Under the pieces are notes generated by a model. The model worked only from the letters and a program-made list of their open reading frames with translations. It ran no database searches and was not told the origin of the DNA. This document shows positions 28,522-37,201 of a DNA stretch of 64,000 nt, piece by piece. Each line of letters starts with the position of its first letter. Position 1 is the first letter of the stretch. Source of the DNA: an uncultured Sphingorhabdus sp. (GTDB lineage Bacteria > Pseudomonadota > Alphaproteobacteria > Sphingomonadales > Sphingomonadaceae). Location of the stretch: assembly GCA_947492905.1 (NCBI GenBank), contig CANLOL010000001.1:124001-188000 (forward strand), given 5' to 3'. The position numbers and the translations under genes were made by a program.

Positions 28522-28992
28522 TTACGAGCGACTCAAGCCAAATTGCCGTAAATTATCCAAAATAGCCACAATAGATTCGCGCGCTTGTGAATCAATAATG
28601 TCTCCCCCCGCGGGCTCTGTGTGAGTCGGCGCTGTAAACCAAGACATATCTTTATATATCATGAGGCATCCAGATTGTGTATTGTGTATACGCATATTCT
28701 CAACAGGCTCTAAATATCGAAACCCATTGGCTGTTGATATTACTATTTGGTTGGCTCTTTGCGACCATGCACCGCTCGGCGCATCGCTAATCAGCCATGC
28801 GCTACTTTCACCCTCTATAGTTTGCTCTATGGCTTCTGGTTCAATATCTTCTGGACGATCAACAATTGATACTATCGAAAGGTTGAGCAAATTATCGATC
28901 AGCAATAAGGCTTCATTATGGGTATATTCTTTTTGAGCCTGTCCAACCGCCAAGAGCGGCAATTTATGGCGTGAAGTTCTAAGAGTCATCAT
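28522..28992 (-). CDS. DUF2793 protein, last gene of the GTA cluster
   Basis: The 156-residue protein contains the DUF2793 signature near the N-terminus (HKLPLLAVGQAQKEYTHNEA) and SAWLISDAPSGAWSQRANQI, followed by a C-terminal helix. The family occurs at the ends of alphaproteobacterial GTA and phage tail clusters, and its role is not established. A fibre or receptor-binding role has been proposed by context only. AAAGG lies before a double ATG (28992/28989). The gene follows the baseplate gene by 21 bases, so it belongs to the same transcript. Confidence 0.8.
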   Translation of the reverse strand: MMTLRTSRHKLPLLAVGQAQKEYTHNEALLLIDNLLNLSIVSIVDRPEDIEPEAIEQTIEGESSAWLISDAPSGAWSQRANQIVISTANGFRYLEPVENMRIHNTQSGCLMIYKDMSWFTAPTHTEPAGGDIIDSQARESIVAILDNLRQFGLSRS

Positions 28993-29013
28993 CGCATCCT
29001 TTAATTTTGATAA

Positions 29014-31245
29014 TTATTTTATATTATTTTGGAAAATAAGCGGCTGTGATCGCGCAAAAGTACCAATCTGGACCACAGAAATAGTGATGTTGATTATTCC
29101 CAAATTCACCCATTGCTCTAATTGCTCCTGCGATAGGTGATAATCCGATCTAGATAGGGTTTCATCAATCAGCAATTCAGAGCCGCTGGCGCGTTCATCA
29201 GATGAAATTTGCAACGCATATTGTTCACTATCTTCATGCAAAGCTATATCAACGCCATCGCTCCATGGCGCTGGTACGCGCGATCGCCTGATCCACTTTA
29301 TAGATTTACTGCCATCCTGAGCATCAATGATTGTCCCATGAACGGGAGGCAATGGCGTCAATGATCGGCCAATAGAAGATAAATTTGCGGTTTGCGGGGT
29401 TTCATCACCCAATCCCATAGCTTCGAGGCTGAGGCTCTGTCCCACATTATATTCTGCGGACTCAAGAAATTTCAATTGCTGTGTATCGAGCAAGACAAAT
29501 CTCTCATCCGCTTGATGGCTTGAAATAAAAGCCTCCGTGCCGCCAACACCTCTGCATAATCCCTCTAATGTATAGCTATCATCATCGTTCAAACGCGCGC
29601 TGCTAAAGGCAATAATCTCATCACCAATCATCGCAAAATTAGGGGCTTCAAAAGGGCTGTCATTGCCAACATCCGAGAGCGGTAGGCGCATAGCATCATT
29701 GAGCAACCGAATTTGCGGACGATTAGCATAATCGATAATATTCGGGTCAGCAGGCCGCATAGCTTCGGTAATCTGGCCGATATTCGAAACTCTATTCACG
29801 CTATCAATCGGCGTAACATTGCTGCCTTCACGATTGAAAATAGTGGCACTGCGCCATCCAGCTTCAGTGCCTGCGCTTGCTATGGCAATATTAGGCTGCT
29901 GAGCATTGCCAATGGTAAATGCTGGCAAATCGAGCAGATGGAAAATAGTTTCCCCCGCTTGTTCATCGCGCGAAATTATCGAACGGCCAGACGTAATATT
30001 GGATGCTCTCTGCGAAAGTTGATTCCGAGGAATTGCTCTAAGCTCTAAAGTGATGAGACCCAAATCTTGCTCAATTTGCGTGATTTGCCACAAATTCATA
30101 TGTCCCGCGATACTTACTATATCGCCGCTAATATGATTGGCATCATTGCGCACTACATTGATAGAGAGAGTTTGGCGCGCGAATATATCTTGATTATGTT
30201 TATGGCTCACCAACGCATTTGCATCTGCTGCATGCAAAGCTGCAGGGAAATCGATTGTCACATTTCTGCGGCCCGGCCCTGGGCGCCTGCTATTTTGCAA
30301 ACCCGCTTGATATTCACGCGATGGTTCATAATAACGAAGCGCATATTCCTTTGCCACCTCATTCAGTGGCAATACAGAAATTTGCTTATCTTCTAATCTA
30401 TTGTCATTTTGAAACGCTGCTTCTGGTGCATCAATAGCGGTAATTTCTTGGTCACTATTATGCGCAACCAATTCCAAATTCTTACCCTTAGCGCGCAATG
30501 ATAATGGCAAGGGGGATAGCAAGCTCTCAATCGCCTCTCGGCTATTACTATGCGATGCGGCAAAGCCTAATATAGAGAAATTCTGCTGCCCATTCTCACT
30601 ATTATCAATCAAGCCTTGGGTTAATATATTTGCAATAGAGATGATTTCTATTTGCCCAAAAATATTGATAATTTCAAATGTCAGCGAAGGTATTCTATTA
30701 CCAAAGTTTTCGAGCTGCATATTTTCAAAAACGGCATAGCTTATCCCTCTATGCGCGGGCGTATTGGCAATGCCCTCTGCCGATGCAATGAGCGGATCAA
30801 TAGATTGATTTTCTGTACCCGTATATAATCTAAATTGTGTTTCAGATTTGAAGTCACCTTGCGCGCCGCGCAGCAAATTACCATCAGCCCAAATACGGCC
30901 AACCGCAGCAATGGGCCGCGATGATAATGCAACGGCAAAATTTGCAGAATATGAAAAAGTGACAGTGGATGGCCTGCCCTTTCCGCCGCCCTCTCTATTG
31001 CTATCTTCCTGCAAATCGGTGGCCCATATTACGGAACCAGCGGTGCGCATATTGCCAAAAATTTGCGGTATCGCCGTTCCATAGCTCGATGTTTGTACCG
31101 AGACCTCTGCTAGCCTTGCGCCCTCTCTATCGGGGCCGCTGCCGATAATTGCTTGATCGAGTTGCGAGCCAATAAAGCTGCCAATGGCGCCCCCCAATGG
31201 GCCGCCAAAAATTGTACCTACTGTGCTTAATACCAATGTTGCCAT
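29014..31245 (-). CDS. GTA/phage baseplate protein (gp15-like), short form
   Basis: The 743-residue protein has the gp15-type N-terminus (MATLVLSTVGTIFGGPLGGA, then GSFIGSQLDQ) and the following NMRTAGSVIWATDL segment. A tail-hub domain lies in the middle (about 220-380), and the C-terminal part ends in strand-rich baseplate modules. The Rhodobacter protein is about 1300 residues and includes a TIM-barrel-like glycosidase domain. Here no room is left for it. The start lies two bases behind the peptidase stop, with GCAGGAG inside that gene. Confidence 0.88.
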   Translation of the reverse strand: MATLVLSTVGTIFGGPLGGAIGSFIGSQLDQAIIGSGPDREGARLAEVSVQTSSYGTAIPQIFGNMRTAGSVIWATDLQEDSNREGGGKGRPSTVTFSYSANFAVALSSRPIAAVGRIWADGNLLRGAQGDFKSETQFRLYTGTENQSIDPLIASAEGIANTPAHRGISYAVFENMQLENFGNRIPSLTFEIINIFGQIEIISIANILTQGLIDNSENGQQNFSILGFAASHSNSREAIESLLSPLPLSLRAKGKNLELVAHNSDQEITAIDAPEAAFQNDNRLEDKQISVLPLNEVAKEYALRYYEPSREYQAGLQNSRRPGPGRRNVTIDFPAALHAADANALVSHKHNQDIFARQTLSINVVRNDANHISGDIVSIAGHMNLWQITQIEQDLGLITLELRAIPRNQLSQRASNITSGRSIISRDEQAGETIFHLLDLPAFTIGNAQQPNIAIASAGTEAGWRSATIFNREGSNVTPIDSVNRVSNIGQITEAMRPADPNIIDYANRPQIRLLNDAMRLPLSDVGNDSPFEAPNFAMIGDEIIAFSSARLNDDDSYTLEGLCRGVGGTEAFISSHQADERFVLLDTQQLKFLESAEYNVGQSLSLEAMGLGDETPQTANLSSIGRSLTPLPPVHGTIIDAQDGSKSIKWIRRSRVPAPWSDGVDIALHEDSEQYALQISSDERASGSELLIDETLSRSDYHLSQEQLEQWVNLGIINITISVVQIGTFARSQPLIFQNNIK

Positions 31246-31246
31246 A

Positions 31247-31666
31247 TCAATCTCCTGCGTATCGCCAAGCCGCTTTCACGGGGGATAAAATGGGAAAGTT
31301 TGTTTTCACTATTTTGCGCAAACCACTGTGCGCATGAATATAACCATCTTGCGCGATGATTATGAAATGAAGCTGCTGCGCCGCTGGTGCGATGAGCGCT
31401 ATATCGCCAGTCAAAAATCCCTGCTCATTATCAATGCGTTCAAAATTATGCGCTTCAAAAAATGCCATTGGTATATTTATATCATCAAAGCGCAGACTAT
31501 AATTTCGCGGTATTTCTGTATCTATCAAGAGCGGCTTTATCGCATGAGCAATCAGGCCTACACAGTCCAAACCTGTTCCAATAGAACGGCCATGCAATCG
31601 GAAACGCAGCCCGATAGCCTCTTGCGCTCGCTCTGCAATGGTCAAGCGCATTTTTTCCATATTCAT
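31247..31666 (-). CDS. NlpC/P60-type tail peptidase (GTA gp14-like)
   Basis: 139 residues from the ATG at 31666, one base behind the stop of the preceding gene; a longer start at 31702 would overlap it by 35 bases. The catalytic Cys is in GTGLDCVGLIAH (Cys35). The His is in GYIHAHSGLRK (His111 or 113), as in NlpC/P60 enzymes. In the Rhodobacter GTA the homologue sits in the baseplate and cuts the wall peptide during DNA entry. It is translationally coupled on both sides. Confidence 0.88.
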   Translation of the reverse strand: MNMEKMRLTIAERAQEAIGLRFRLHGRSIGTGLDCVGLIAHAIKPLLIDTEIPRNYSLRFDDINIPMAFFEAHNFERIDNEQGFLTGDIALIAPAAQQLHFIIIAQDGYIHAHSGLRKIVKTNFPILSPVKAAWRYAGD

Positions 31667-31667
31667 C

Positions 31668-32504
31668 TTAATTGAGACCAGGGTATCGGGTGAGTAAATC
31701 ATTGCCGGGCAGATAAGGCTCGCCTCTAAAATTGACGCTATTTTGAAACCGATTGCTGCATGTCATAATGCTTTTATCGCACCCCATGATAATTTCTGCG
31801 CGCAAATTGAGCGGCTCTTCTTGATCGGATAGCATTGCAATTATGTGGGGAATATCCGTCAGAGAAAAACTATCATTATCATTGTCCAAAATGAAAGTGC
31901 TAATCCCCGTTGCTGGTCCGCTGAGCCATCTAAATTCCCCAAAAGCAAAATCCCCAATAGTGCCGGGTAAATTGCCATCAACAAATAATCTATCGCCCTC
32001 TATATGCGTTATGCGCACTTCATGGGTGAAACGTTGCTGATTTAATTTACAATGATGATCGCCAAATCTTGCTCTGCAATTTGGAGAGGTAACGGGTGCA
32101 ACTTCATGATCCAATTGCGCCGTAAGACCCAAAAATTCAGCCGTGAATGCGCCCTCTGATTGACGGATTTCGCCTAATTCTCCGCGCGCTAATGTGATTA
32201 TATCGGCATCATCCTCCATCCAATTATAGAGGAATATGTGCGTGCGCGCTCCATTCCATCGCCCGCTCTCAAGATCCTCTTCGCGCAAAGCATCATCGGT
32301 CAGAGCCCCGCTAATATCGAGACCATCAGATTGCGTCCCCAGCGATGATATAATCTTTGTCGGCACTAGACCCGGTTGCGCCGATAATCTTATGCCGCCA
32401 ATAATCTGTGATTGATCGTGTGAGGTAAACCCCAATGTCACGCCATCGCTGCGAATAATATGCCAACCATAGGCAAGGGTTTTCAAATTTTCATCCACGC
32501 TCAT
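31668..32504 (-). CDS. Baseplate hub protein, DUF2163 (GTA gp13-like)
   Basis: The 278-residue protein has the DUF2163 pattern: GWHIIRSDGVTLGFTSHDQS near the N-terminus, SPNCRARFGDHHCKL in the middle, and the C-terminal GCDKSIMTCSNRFQNSVNF. The latter carries conserved Cys that, in the GTA structure literature, bind an iron-sulfur cluster in the hub. It ends with FRGEPYLPGND. The start overlaps the gp12-like stop (ATGA, 32501-32504). Confidence 0.92.
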   Translation of the reverse strand: MSVDENLKTLAYGWHIIRSDGVTLGFTSHDQSQIIGGIRLSAQPGLVPTKIISSLGTQSDGLDISGALTDDALREEDLESGRWNGARTHIFLYNWMEDDADIITLARGELGEIRQSEGAFTAEFLGLTAQLDHEVAPVTSPNCRARFGDHHCKLNQQRFTHEVRITHIEGDRLFVDGNLPGTIGDFAFGEFRWLSGPATGISTFILDNDNDSFSLTDIPHIIAMLSDQEEPLNLRAEIIMGCDKSIMTCSNRFQNSVNFRGEPYLPGNDLLTRYPGLN

Positions 32505-34873
32505 AATGCTTCTTTCACCTCTATCAATGCGATAGAATTGCTATCGAAAGCGCCATAGGTTGCACCCGCCAAATCCAGCGTATCATTGGTAAAACGCACG
32601 GGCACATCAAAATGAAATCCTGCGGTAATGATACTATTTTCTGCTGGAGCATTCTCAAATATAATCATGGCATCATCACCCAATGACCATCCATTAACGA
32701 CCTCGCCATCAATCGCGATTATGACAGTCTCTGCAATAGGACGCGTAATTACACGCCGCTGAGGTTCATCAATCTCATCTCCATAATTTTTCATGCCATA
32801 ATTTTTCATGAGGGCAAAACGGGTCTGCAGCCCATCACCAATGCCGATTTGCTGATCGAACGGGCTAATCTCTCCGCTATCAGAAGAGCAATTATCATAA
32901 GGATCTTTGAAACGAAATCCGACCGCGCTGCCGCGCCTTGCTCTAAAGAAATTGATCAGCACTGCGACATCCTCTTCAGAGCGCAAGGCCGGACCAACAT
33001 CATAACGCATACGCGCATCCGCCCAATTGCTATTGCGAAATTCATGGCCCGATGTCGATGTCACAATATGGGTTGAAAATTCAGGAGAGACAATCGCATT
33101 TTCGCTCAATGCTAGGGGTAATCTCTCATCATAAAATGCATCCATCATGTCTTCCTCTTCGCTGTTGCGCGCGTCCATATTCTGTAAATTATAATAAGTG
33201 AAACCATCGCGCGATACTTGGGGCAGCGCCCAAATGAATATATGCTCAATGTCTCGTTTTTTTGCGCTAACCGCGGCAAAATCAATCTCATGCCATTGGG
33301 CTTTTTCCTCTGGCAGCAATACAAAGCCGCTGAAATAATGTTGCTGCTCAATCGGATAGGATAAGCGCTGCGTCATTAATTCAGTGGCGCGTAATGTCGC
33401 ACCATGATTGCCCGCAATCACCCAATCATAATCTTCCAATTGCAATATATCGAATGCAGGGGCGCTCCAGCCATTGGGAACATTAGCCCGCAAAGCATCG
33501 GGCGCGCGTTCATCCAATACGGTTGGCAAATATACCAATAATGATATTTCGCTTTTCGTTCCTAAATTGGCTGCATATTCCTTTGTTGCATTGGATATAA
33601 GCGCGGTCGATGCCGCTAATAATTCACCAGCACGATCCAGCATCGCCTGTTCATCGGCACTTTTAGCGCCAAATATCGTGTCCATCTCTTGCAGCATATC
33701 GCCAAATAAAGCGCGCGCACGATCATCATAAAGACAAATACGCCCATCCAAAAATATCCACCACCAAGGCTCGCCCACCTGAAAGCGCATGGGCAGCCCG
33801 CCCGATACCAATATATCGGCAAAGGCCAATGCGACATGCCGCAGATAATTTATCGCTCCATCATGCGCGGGCGATACCAATGTTGAGGGCGGCGTATAAT
33901 AGGTCAAGGCAGGATTACCGTCTAAATCCCGCTGCTTCCAATCATTCCAGCAATGGGCATTAAAAATCTCATAGGATAAGGAAAAAATGGCTTCATATCC
34001 TGCTGCTTTAACGAGCTGCACAAAATTTTCATGCCATGCGATACATGCATTATTGAGCGCACCGCCATTAAGGCTAACATAATGATCGCCGCCCACAGGT
34101 TCGAGCCTGAAATAATGGCTCATTCCAACATAGTGATTGATCGTTCCGCGATAGCCCAATGCGCGAATTTGCCGCAGCACCCGCGCGGGGGTAAGATTAT
34201 AGGCATCGTCATAGCCGGTGGCCATTTGCATATCATGTTCGGGCATCATTATATCGCCCGTATCCAGCATTGTGCCTGCGCCATCGCACCGGATCTGTAA
34301 CAGTTCTAAACTCGCCTCTTGCGCGGGATGTATTAGCGTATCTTGATTATCAAAGCTTGGCGGCACTAAGGATATGAACATGCGATCAATATCCCCAGCA
34401 TAGACAGGGTCTGCCTCTGATGGGAGCAAAAACCCGCCACTAAGATCGCTAAAGTTCAAAGTAATTTGCGCATCGGTAGGGCCACCAGATGCATAATTCC
34501 AGAGCCGCACAAACCAGCTGCGCGGATTGCCATTTTGATCGCGTCCCTCGATTGTGAGCGTCGGCCCATTAATCTCATCGAGCGGTTTAATGCCGACAGA
34601 TCTCCAATGAAATGATAGCGTTAAAGACCGATAATCTCGATTGGTTTCATAAGCGAGCAGAGGATGATCCCAGCGATCTTCGCTCTCCCATATCAATCCT
34701 GCCAGAGCATTTTGATGATAAAAAACCGCTTCTACACGCAGGGATTCAGGGCCAGTATTGACAACAGATGCCATCATTGGGCGCGCAAAATCTACGGTCC
34801 AAAATCGCGGATCAAATCTTTGCACAGGGTTTGATATATGCCCATCGCGCTGCTGCGCTAACCAATACGCCAT
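32501..34873 (-). CDS. Distal tail protein (DUF2460, gp12-like) with large N-terminal extension
   Basis: The 790-residue protein is far longer than the roughly 210-residue Rhodobacter gp12. Residues 577-790 are a complete DUF2460 domain (STHIVTSTSGHEFRNSNWAD, GFRFKDPYDN, FDQQIGIGDGLQTRF). The first 575 residues contain a beta-rich start (1-190). A region with glycosidase-like aromatic and acidic clusters follows (about 215-480: ALGYRGTINHYVGMSHYF, SYEIFNAHCWNDW, QVGEPWWWIF), reminiscent of a TIM barrel. A five-residue tandem duplication (KNYGM twice) lies near residue 690. Start and stop overlap both neighbours. It probably forms the tail tip and may bind or trim surface glycans. Confidence 0.85.
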   Translation of the reverse strand: MAYWLAQQRDGHISNPVQRFDPRFWTVDFARPMMASVVNTGPESLRVEAVFYHQNALAGLIWESEDRWDHPLLAYETNRDYRSLTLSFHWRSVGIKPLDEINGPTLTIEGRDQNGNPRSWFVRLWNYASGGPTDAQITLNFSDLSGGFLLPSEADPVYAGDIDRMFISLVPPSFDNQDTLIHPAQEASLELLQIRCDGAGTMLDTGDIMMPEHDMQMATGYDDAYNLTPARVLRQIRALGYRGTINHYVGMSHYFRLEPVGGDHYVSLNGGALNNACIAWHENFVQLVKAAGYEAIFSLSYEIFNAHCWNDWKQRDLDGNPALTYYTPPSTLVSPAHDGAINYLRHVALAFADILVSGGLPMRFQVGEPWWWIFLDGRICLYDDRARALFGDMLQEMDTIFGAKSADEQAMLDRAGELLAASTALISNATKEYAANLGTKSEISLLVYLPTVLDERAPDALRANVPNGWSAPAFDILQLEDYDWVIAGNHGATLRATELMTQRLSYPIEQQHYFSGFVLLPEEKAQWHEIDFAAVSAKKRDIEHIFIWALPQVSRDGFTYYNLQNMDARNSEEEDMMDAFYDERLPLALSENAIVSPEFSTHIVTSTSGHEFRNSNWADARMRYDVGPALRSEEDVAVLINFFRARRGSAVGFRFKDPYDNCSSDSGEISPFDQQIGIGDGLQTRFALMKNYGMKNYGDEIDEPQRRVITRPIAETVIIAIDGEVVNGWSLGDDAMIIFENAPAENSIITAGFHFDVPVRFTNDTLDLAGATYGAFDSNSIALIEVKEAL
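32781..32810. repeat. 15-bp tandem duplication inside the gp12-like gene
   Basis: CCATAATTTTTCATG occurs twice head to tail, adding five residues (KNYGM) in frame to the DUF2460 domain. Because the copies are identical, it looks recent. Confidence 0.85.
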
Positions 34874-35454
34874 TATCGATCTGCCCTTGCCAATGCGCCG
34901 CGCACTGCGCGCGCCATGTGCCGCGATGAACGGTTCAGCGCATCGGGGGCGCTGCCATTACCATTATCCGAAACATTGATCGTCATATTGATCGAAGCAC
35001 CCGATCTGTTGCGCCCATTATCAATAGCGCCGCTGGTTGTTGGGACAAAAATCTCAGGCCCATTTTCACCTACTAAATAGGGACGCCCCGATGATACAGG
35101 TCCGCCCGTCGAGCGTCCTGGCAATCCCAAAGCCGCGCTAGCAAGGTTCGTTAAACCGCCAATCAATCCGCCCGATGAACCAGATGAACCGCCAAATAGG
35201 CTGTCTAATCCCGTGCGTAGCGATGCGGATGCAATATCAGATAGCACCGATAATGCGACATTGCGTAAATCTTCAAAGCCTAAGCTTCCGCGCCGCAATG
35301 CGCCCAACAAACCGCGCTCTAGCCCTGCACCAGCGCGCTCTAAACTTGTAGCAAAACCGCCATCTAATTGCGAACGGACATTGCCCAATTCACGCGCGAA
35401 TTCTTGGGTGTCGGCGCGCACTTGGATGGTCAGGCTTTCAATTTCTTCGTCCAT
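34873..35454 (-). CDS. Tape measure protein (GTA gp11-like)
   Basis: The 193-residue protein starts LTIQVRADTQEFARELGNVR, the usual start of GTA and lambdoid tape measures. It then has a Gly/Ser-rich middle (FGGSSGSSGGLIGGLTNLAS) and the block GRPYLVGENGPEIFVP, common at the C-terminus of such proteins. The short length fits the short tail of GTAs. It overlaps the chaperone gene by 25 bases and the next start by one base (TAATG), so translation is coupled. Confidence 0.9.
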   Translation of the reverse strand: MDEEIESLTIQVRADTQEFARELGNVRSQLDGGFATSLERAGAGLERGLLGALRRGSLGFEDLRNVALSVLSDIASASLRTGLDSLFGGSSGSSGGLIGGLTNLASAALGLPGRSTGGPVSSGRPYLVGENGPEIFVPTTSGAIDNGRNRSGASINMTINVSDNGNGSAPDALNRSSRHMARAVRGALARADR

Positions 35455-35726
35455 TTTTCTTCCCTTTTTACAGATATTATCGGCTGATACTTGTCGCCTT
35501 CATTTTGATCTTTTTGGATCAAATCTTCCAAAACCGCGCGGTCAACAGGCGCTATATTTTGCGCATCATTGGCCGATAATATGATTGCGATTTCATGCGG
35601 GGTAGAGTCCCAAAATTCTGGCGGACGCCACCCCAATATTAGCGCGATTTGCCCGCATAATTTTTGCGCGCTCTCGGAAAAATAACGCCCGCTATCATCC
35701 AATGCGCGCGGTGGTGCAGAAATCAT
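35430..35726 (-). CDS. Tail assembly chaperone (GTA gp10.1-like)
   Basis: The 98-residue protein carries LILGWRPPEFWDSTPHEIAI, the hallmark of the small Phage_TAC_2 family that lies before the tape measure in GTAs. Chaperones of this type keep the tape measure soluble until the tube polymerises. It overlaps the previous gene by four bases (ATGA) and the tape-measure gene by 25. Confidence 0.85.
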   Translation of the reverse strand: MISAPPRALDDSGRYFSESAQKLCGQIALILGWRPPEFWDSTPHEIAIILSANDAQNIAPVDRAVLEDLIQKDQNEGDKYQPIISVKREEKWTKKLKA

Positions 35727-36043
35727 TGCCCTTGTAATATTTGACGCAAAATAATCTTAAGAATAGGCGTCAAACCCACCATGCCCATCGCCGCCAAAGT
35801 TTCGGAAAATTGCTCCCGATTAAGGGCGTGTGTATCAACAGAGCAATGCCAAAATAAAGCAATAACCTCGCCCAATAGCGCCTTGCCAGCCGCAGCGCGT
35901 TCCACAAAATCGAACAAAGAGCCGATTTCATTTTCAGCAGCTACAAGCGCTGCAAAGCTTGGGCGGATAATATAGGCCTTATCGCCTATCATAAATTGCG
36001 CTTCGCCGCGCGCGCTGTTGGCGGATATATTATGCGTCATCAT
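35723..36043 (-). CDS. GTA gp10-like tail assembly chaperone
   Basis: The 106-residue protein has ARGEAQFMIGDKAYIIRPSF, followed by AALVAAENEIGSLFDFVERA. This is the typical N-terminal half of the GTA gp10 family (Phage_TAC_11), described as a tail chaperone upstream of the tape measure. AAGGGG precedes the start. Confidence 0.88.
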   Translation of the reverse strand: MMTHNISANSARGEAQFMIGDKAYIIRPSFAALVAAENEIGSLFDFVERAAAGKALLGEVIALFWHCSVDTHALNREQFSETLAAMGMVGLTPILKIILRQILQGQ

Positions 36044-36054
36044 AGGCCCCTTGG

Positions 36055-36462
36055 TTATAGATTATGGACAGCTCCGCTGCTTTCCAGATTAAAGGTAAAG
36101 CTGCGCTCTCCATTATAATCACCTGCATAATCCAATCGGCTGATAAGGAATTTTCCGCGCATACGCTCACCGCTCTCAAAGCTGAGTTCATAATTGTCAA
36201 TCTCACCCGCCAGCGCATGATTGCGAATACGCAATTCAGCATCAGATCCTGTGAAAATACCCGCCGCCGATACCGACACAGATCGCACGCCAGCGCGCGA
36301 TAATAGCTCGCGCCATCCACCGCTATCTTTTGTGGTGATATTCACCGCTTCCCCATTGATGGACATTTGCGTAGTGCGCAGTCCCGCAATCACGCTATAA
36401 TTGATGGGATCTGCCCCATCGCCAATTTTCAACAAAAATGCGCTTCCTCTTTCAGCAGCCAT
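36055..36462 (-). CDS. Major tail tube protein (GTA gp9-like)
   Basis: 135 residues from the ATG at 36462, which has AAGGAAAG upstream; the frame opens at 36477. It shows the TP901-1/GTA tube-protein pattern: GSAFLLKIGDG, GLRTTQMSINGEAVNITTKD, SGGWRELL, then a beta-rich C-terminal half (GEIDNYELSFESGERMRGKF). It polymerises as hexameric rings around the tape measure. The gene stands in the expected place between tail terminator and chaperones. Confidence 0.92.
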   Translation of the reverse strand: MAAERGSAFLLKIGDGADPINYSVIAGLRTTQMSINGEAVNITTKDSGGWRELLSRAGVRSVSVSAAGIFTGSDAELRIRNHALAGEIDNYELSFESGERMRGKFLISRLDYAGDYNGERSFTFNLESSGAVHNL

Positions 36463-36529
36463 AATCTTTCCTTTCAATATTTGGGGTGAAGGCCATCAGA
36501 AATTTGCCGATGAAACCGTTTTTATATTT

Positions 36530-36937
36530 TTATAAATGTTGTAATCGCACGCGAAACTCGGACATAATCGTCCAGCGATTATTGGCATCATGGCGCGTGC
36601 GAGCGCGAATATAGATGCTATTGATAATCTTATAATGCGGATTATCTGTTGGAATATTAGCAGGCAGATTTTGCACCACCTGCTCTATCAAATCGATCGT
36701 CGAGACATCGGGTGCATTTTCTTGCGCGGAGCTTATCAACGCGATGGAAAGACGCACCTCTCGCCCATCAAAGCTCTTGCTGCTCCAATCGCTACTGATG
36801 CTGCTCAGCAATTCAACATAGGGTGCGCTCGCCGCAATAGGGCGCTCATCAAACACACCATTTACCCGCGCCATAATCGCACTATTAGAACGCAGTGCGT
36901 CCAATAATGCAGCGCGTAATTCCCACTCTGCACTCAT
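36530..36937 (-). CDS. Tail terminator, DUF3168 (GTA gp8-like)
   Basis: The 135-residue protein has the DUF3168 layout: ELRAALLDALRSNSAIMARV, then VFDERPIAASAPYVEL, and LIEQVVQNLP in the middle. The family caps the tail tube next to the head. It is placed, as expected, between the head connector genes and the tube gene. Confidence 0.9.
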   Translation of the reverse strand: MSAEWELRAALLDALRSNSAIMARVNGVFDERPIAASAPYVELLSSISSDWSSKSFDGREVRLSIALISSAQENAPDVSTIDLIEQVVQNLPANIPTDNPHYKIINSIYIRARTRHDANNRWTIMSEFRVRLQHL

Positions 36938-36964
36938 ATCATCATTCTCAGTCTATCGGATTTA

Positions 36965-37201
36965 TTAGCCCAAGAATCGCTCAATAAAGCTTTGCGGACT
37001 GCGCAATTTTTCATTGGTCATCATGCGATTAAACAATCGGCGCGCAGCTATGCGCACGCCATTTTCATCTTGTGAAATTGCACCATCGGGCGCAGCCTCT
37101 TGCAAAATTTCAGCCAATTGCATTTGGGTGTTTTTGATGCGCCTTTGCCCAGCCTTATTGGCCCTTGCGATCAATGATCGGTCTAAATCACCAATATTCA
37201 T
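36965..37201 (-). CDS. Small GTA-cluster protein in the gp7 position, unrecognised
   Basis: 78 residues from the ATG at 37201. That start overlaps the adaptor-gene stop as ATGA, favouring it over one at 37231 that would overlap by 34 bases. The protein is basic and mostly helical (RANKAGQRRIKNTQMQLAEI). It does not show the roughly 110-residue head-tail stopper pattern expected at this place. A shortened HK97-gp10-like protein is possible. Its position between adaptor and tail terminator makes a connector role likely. Confidence 0.6.
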   Translation of the reverse strand: MNIGDLDRSLIARANKAGQRRIKNTQMQLAEILQEAAPDGAISQDENGVRIAARRLFNRMMTNEKLRSPQSFIERFLG

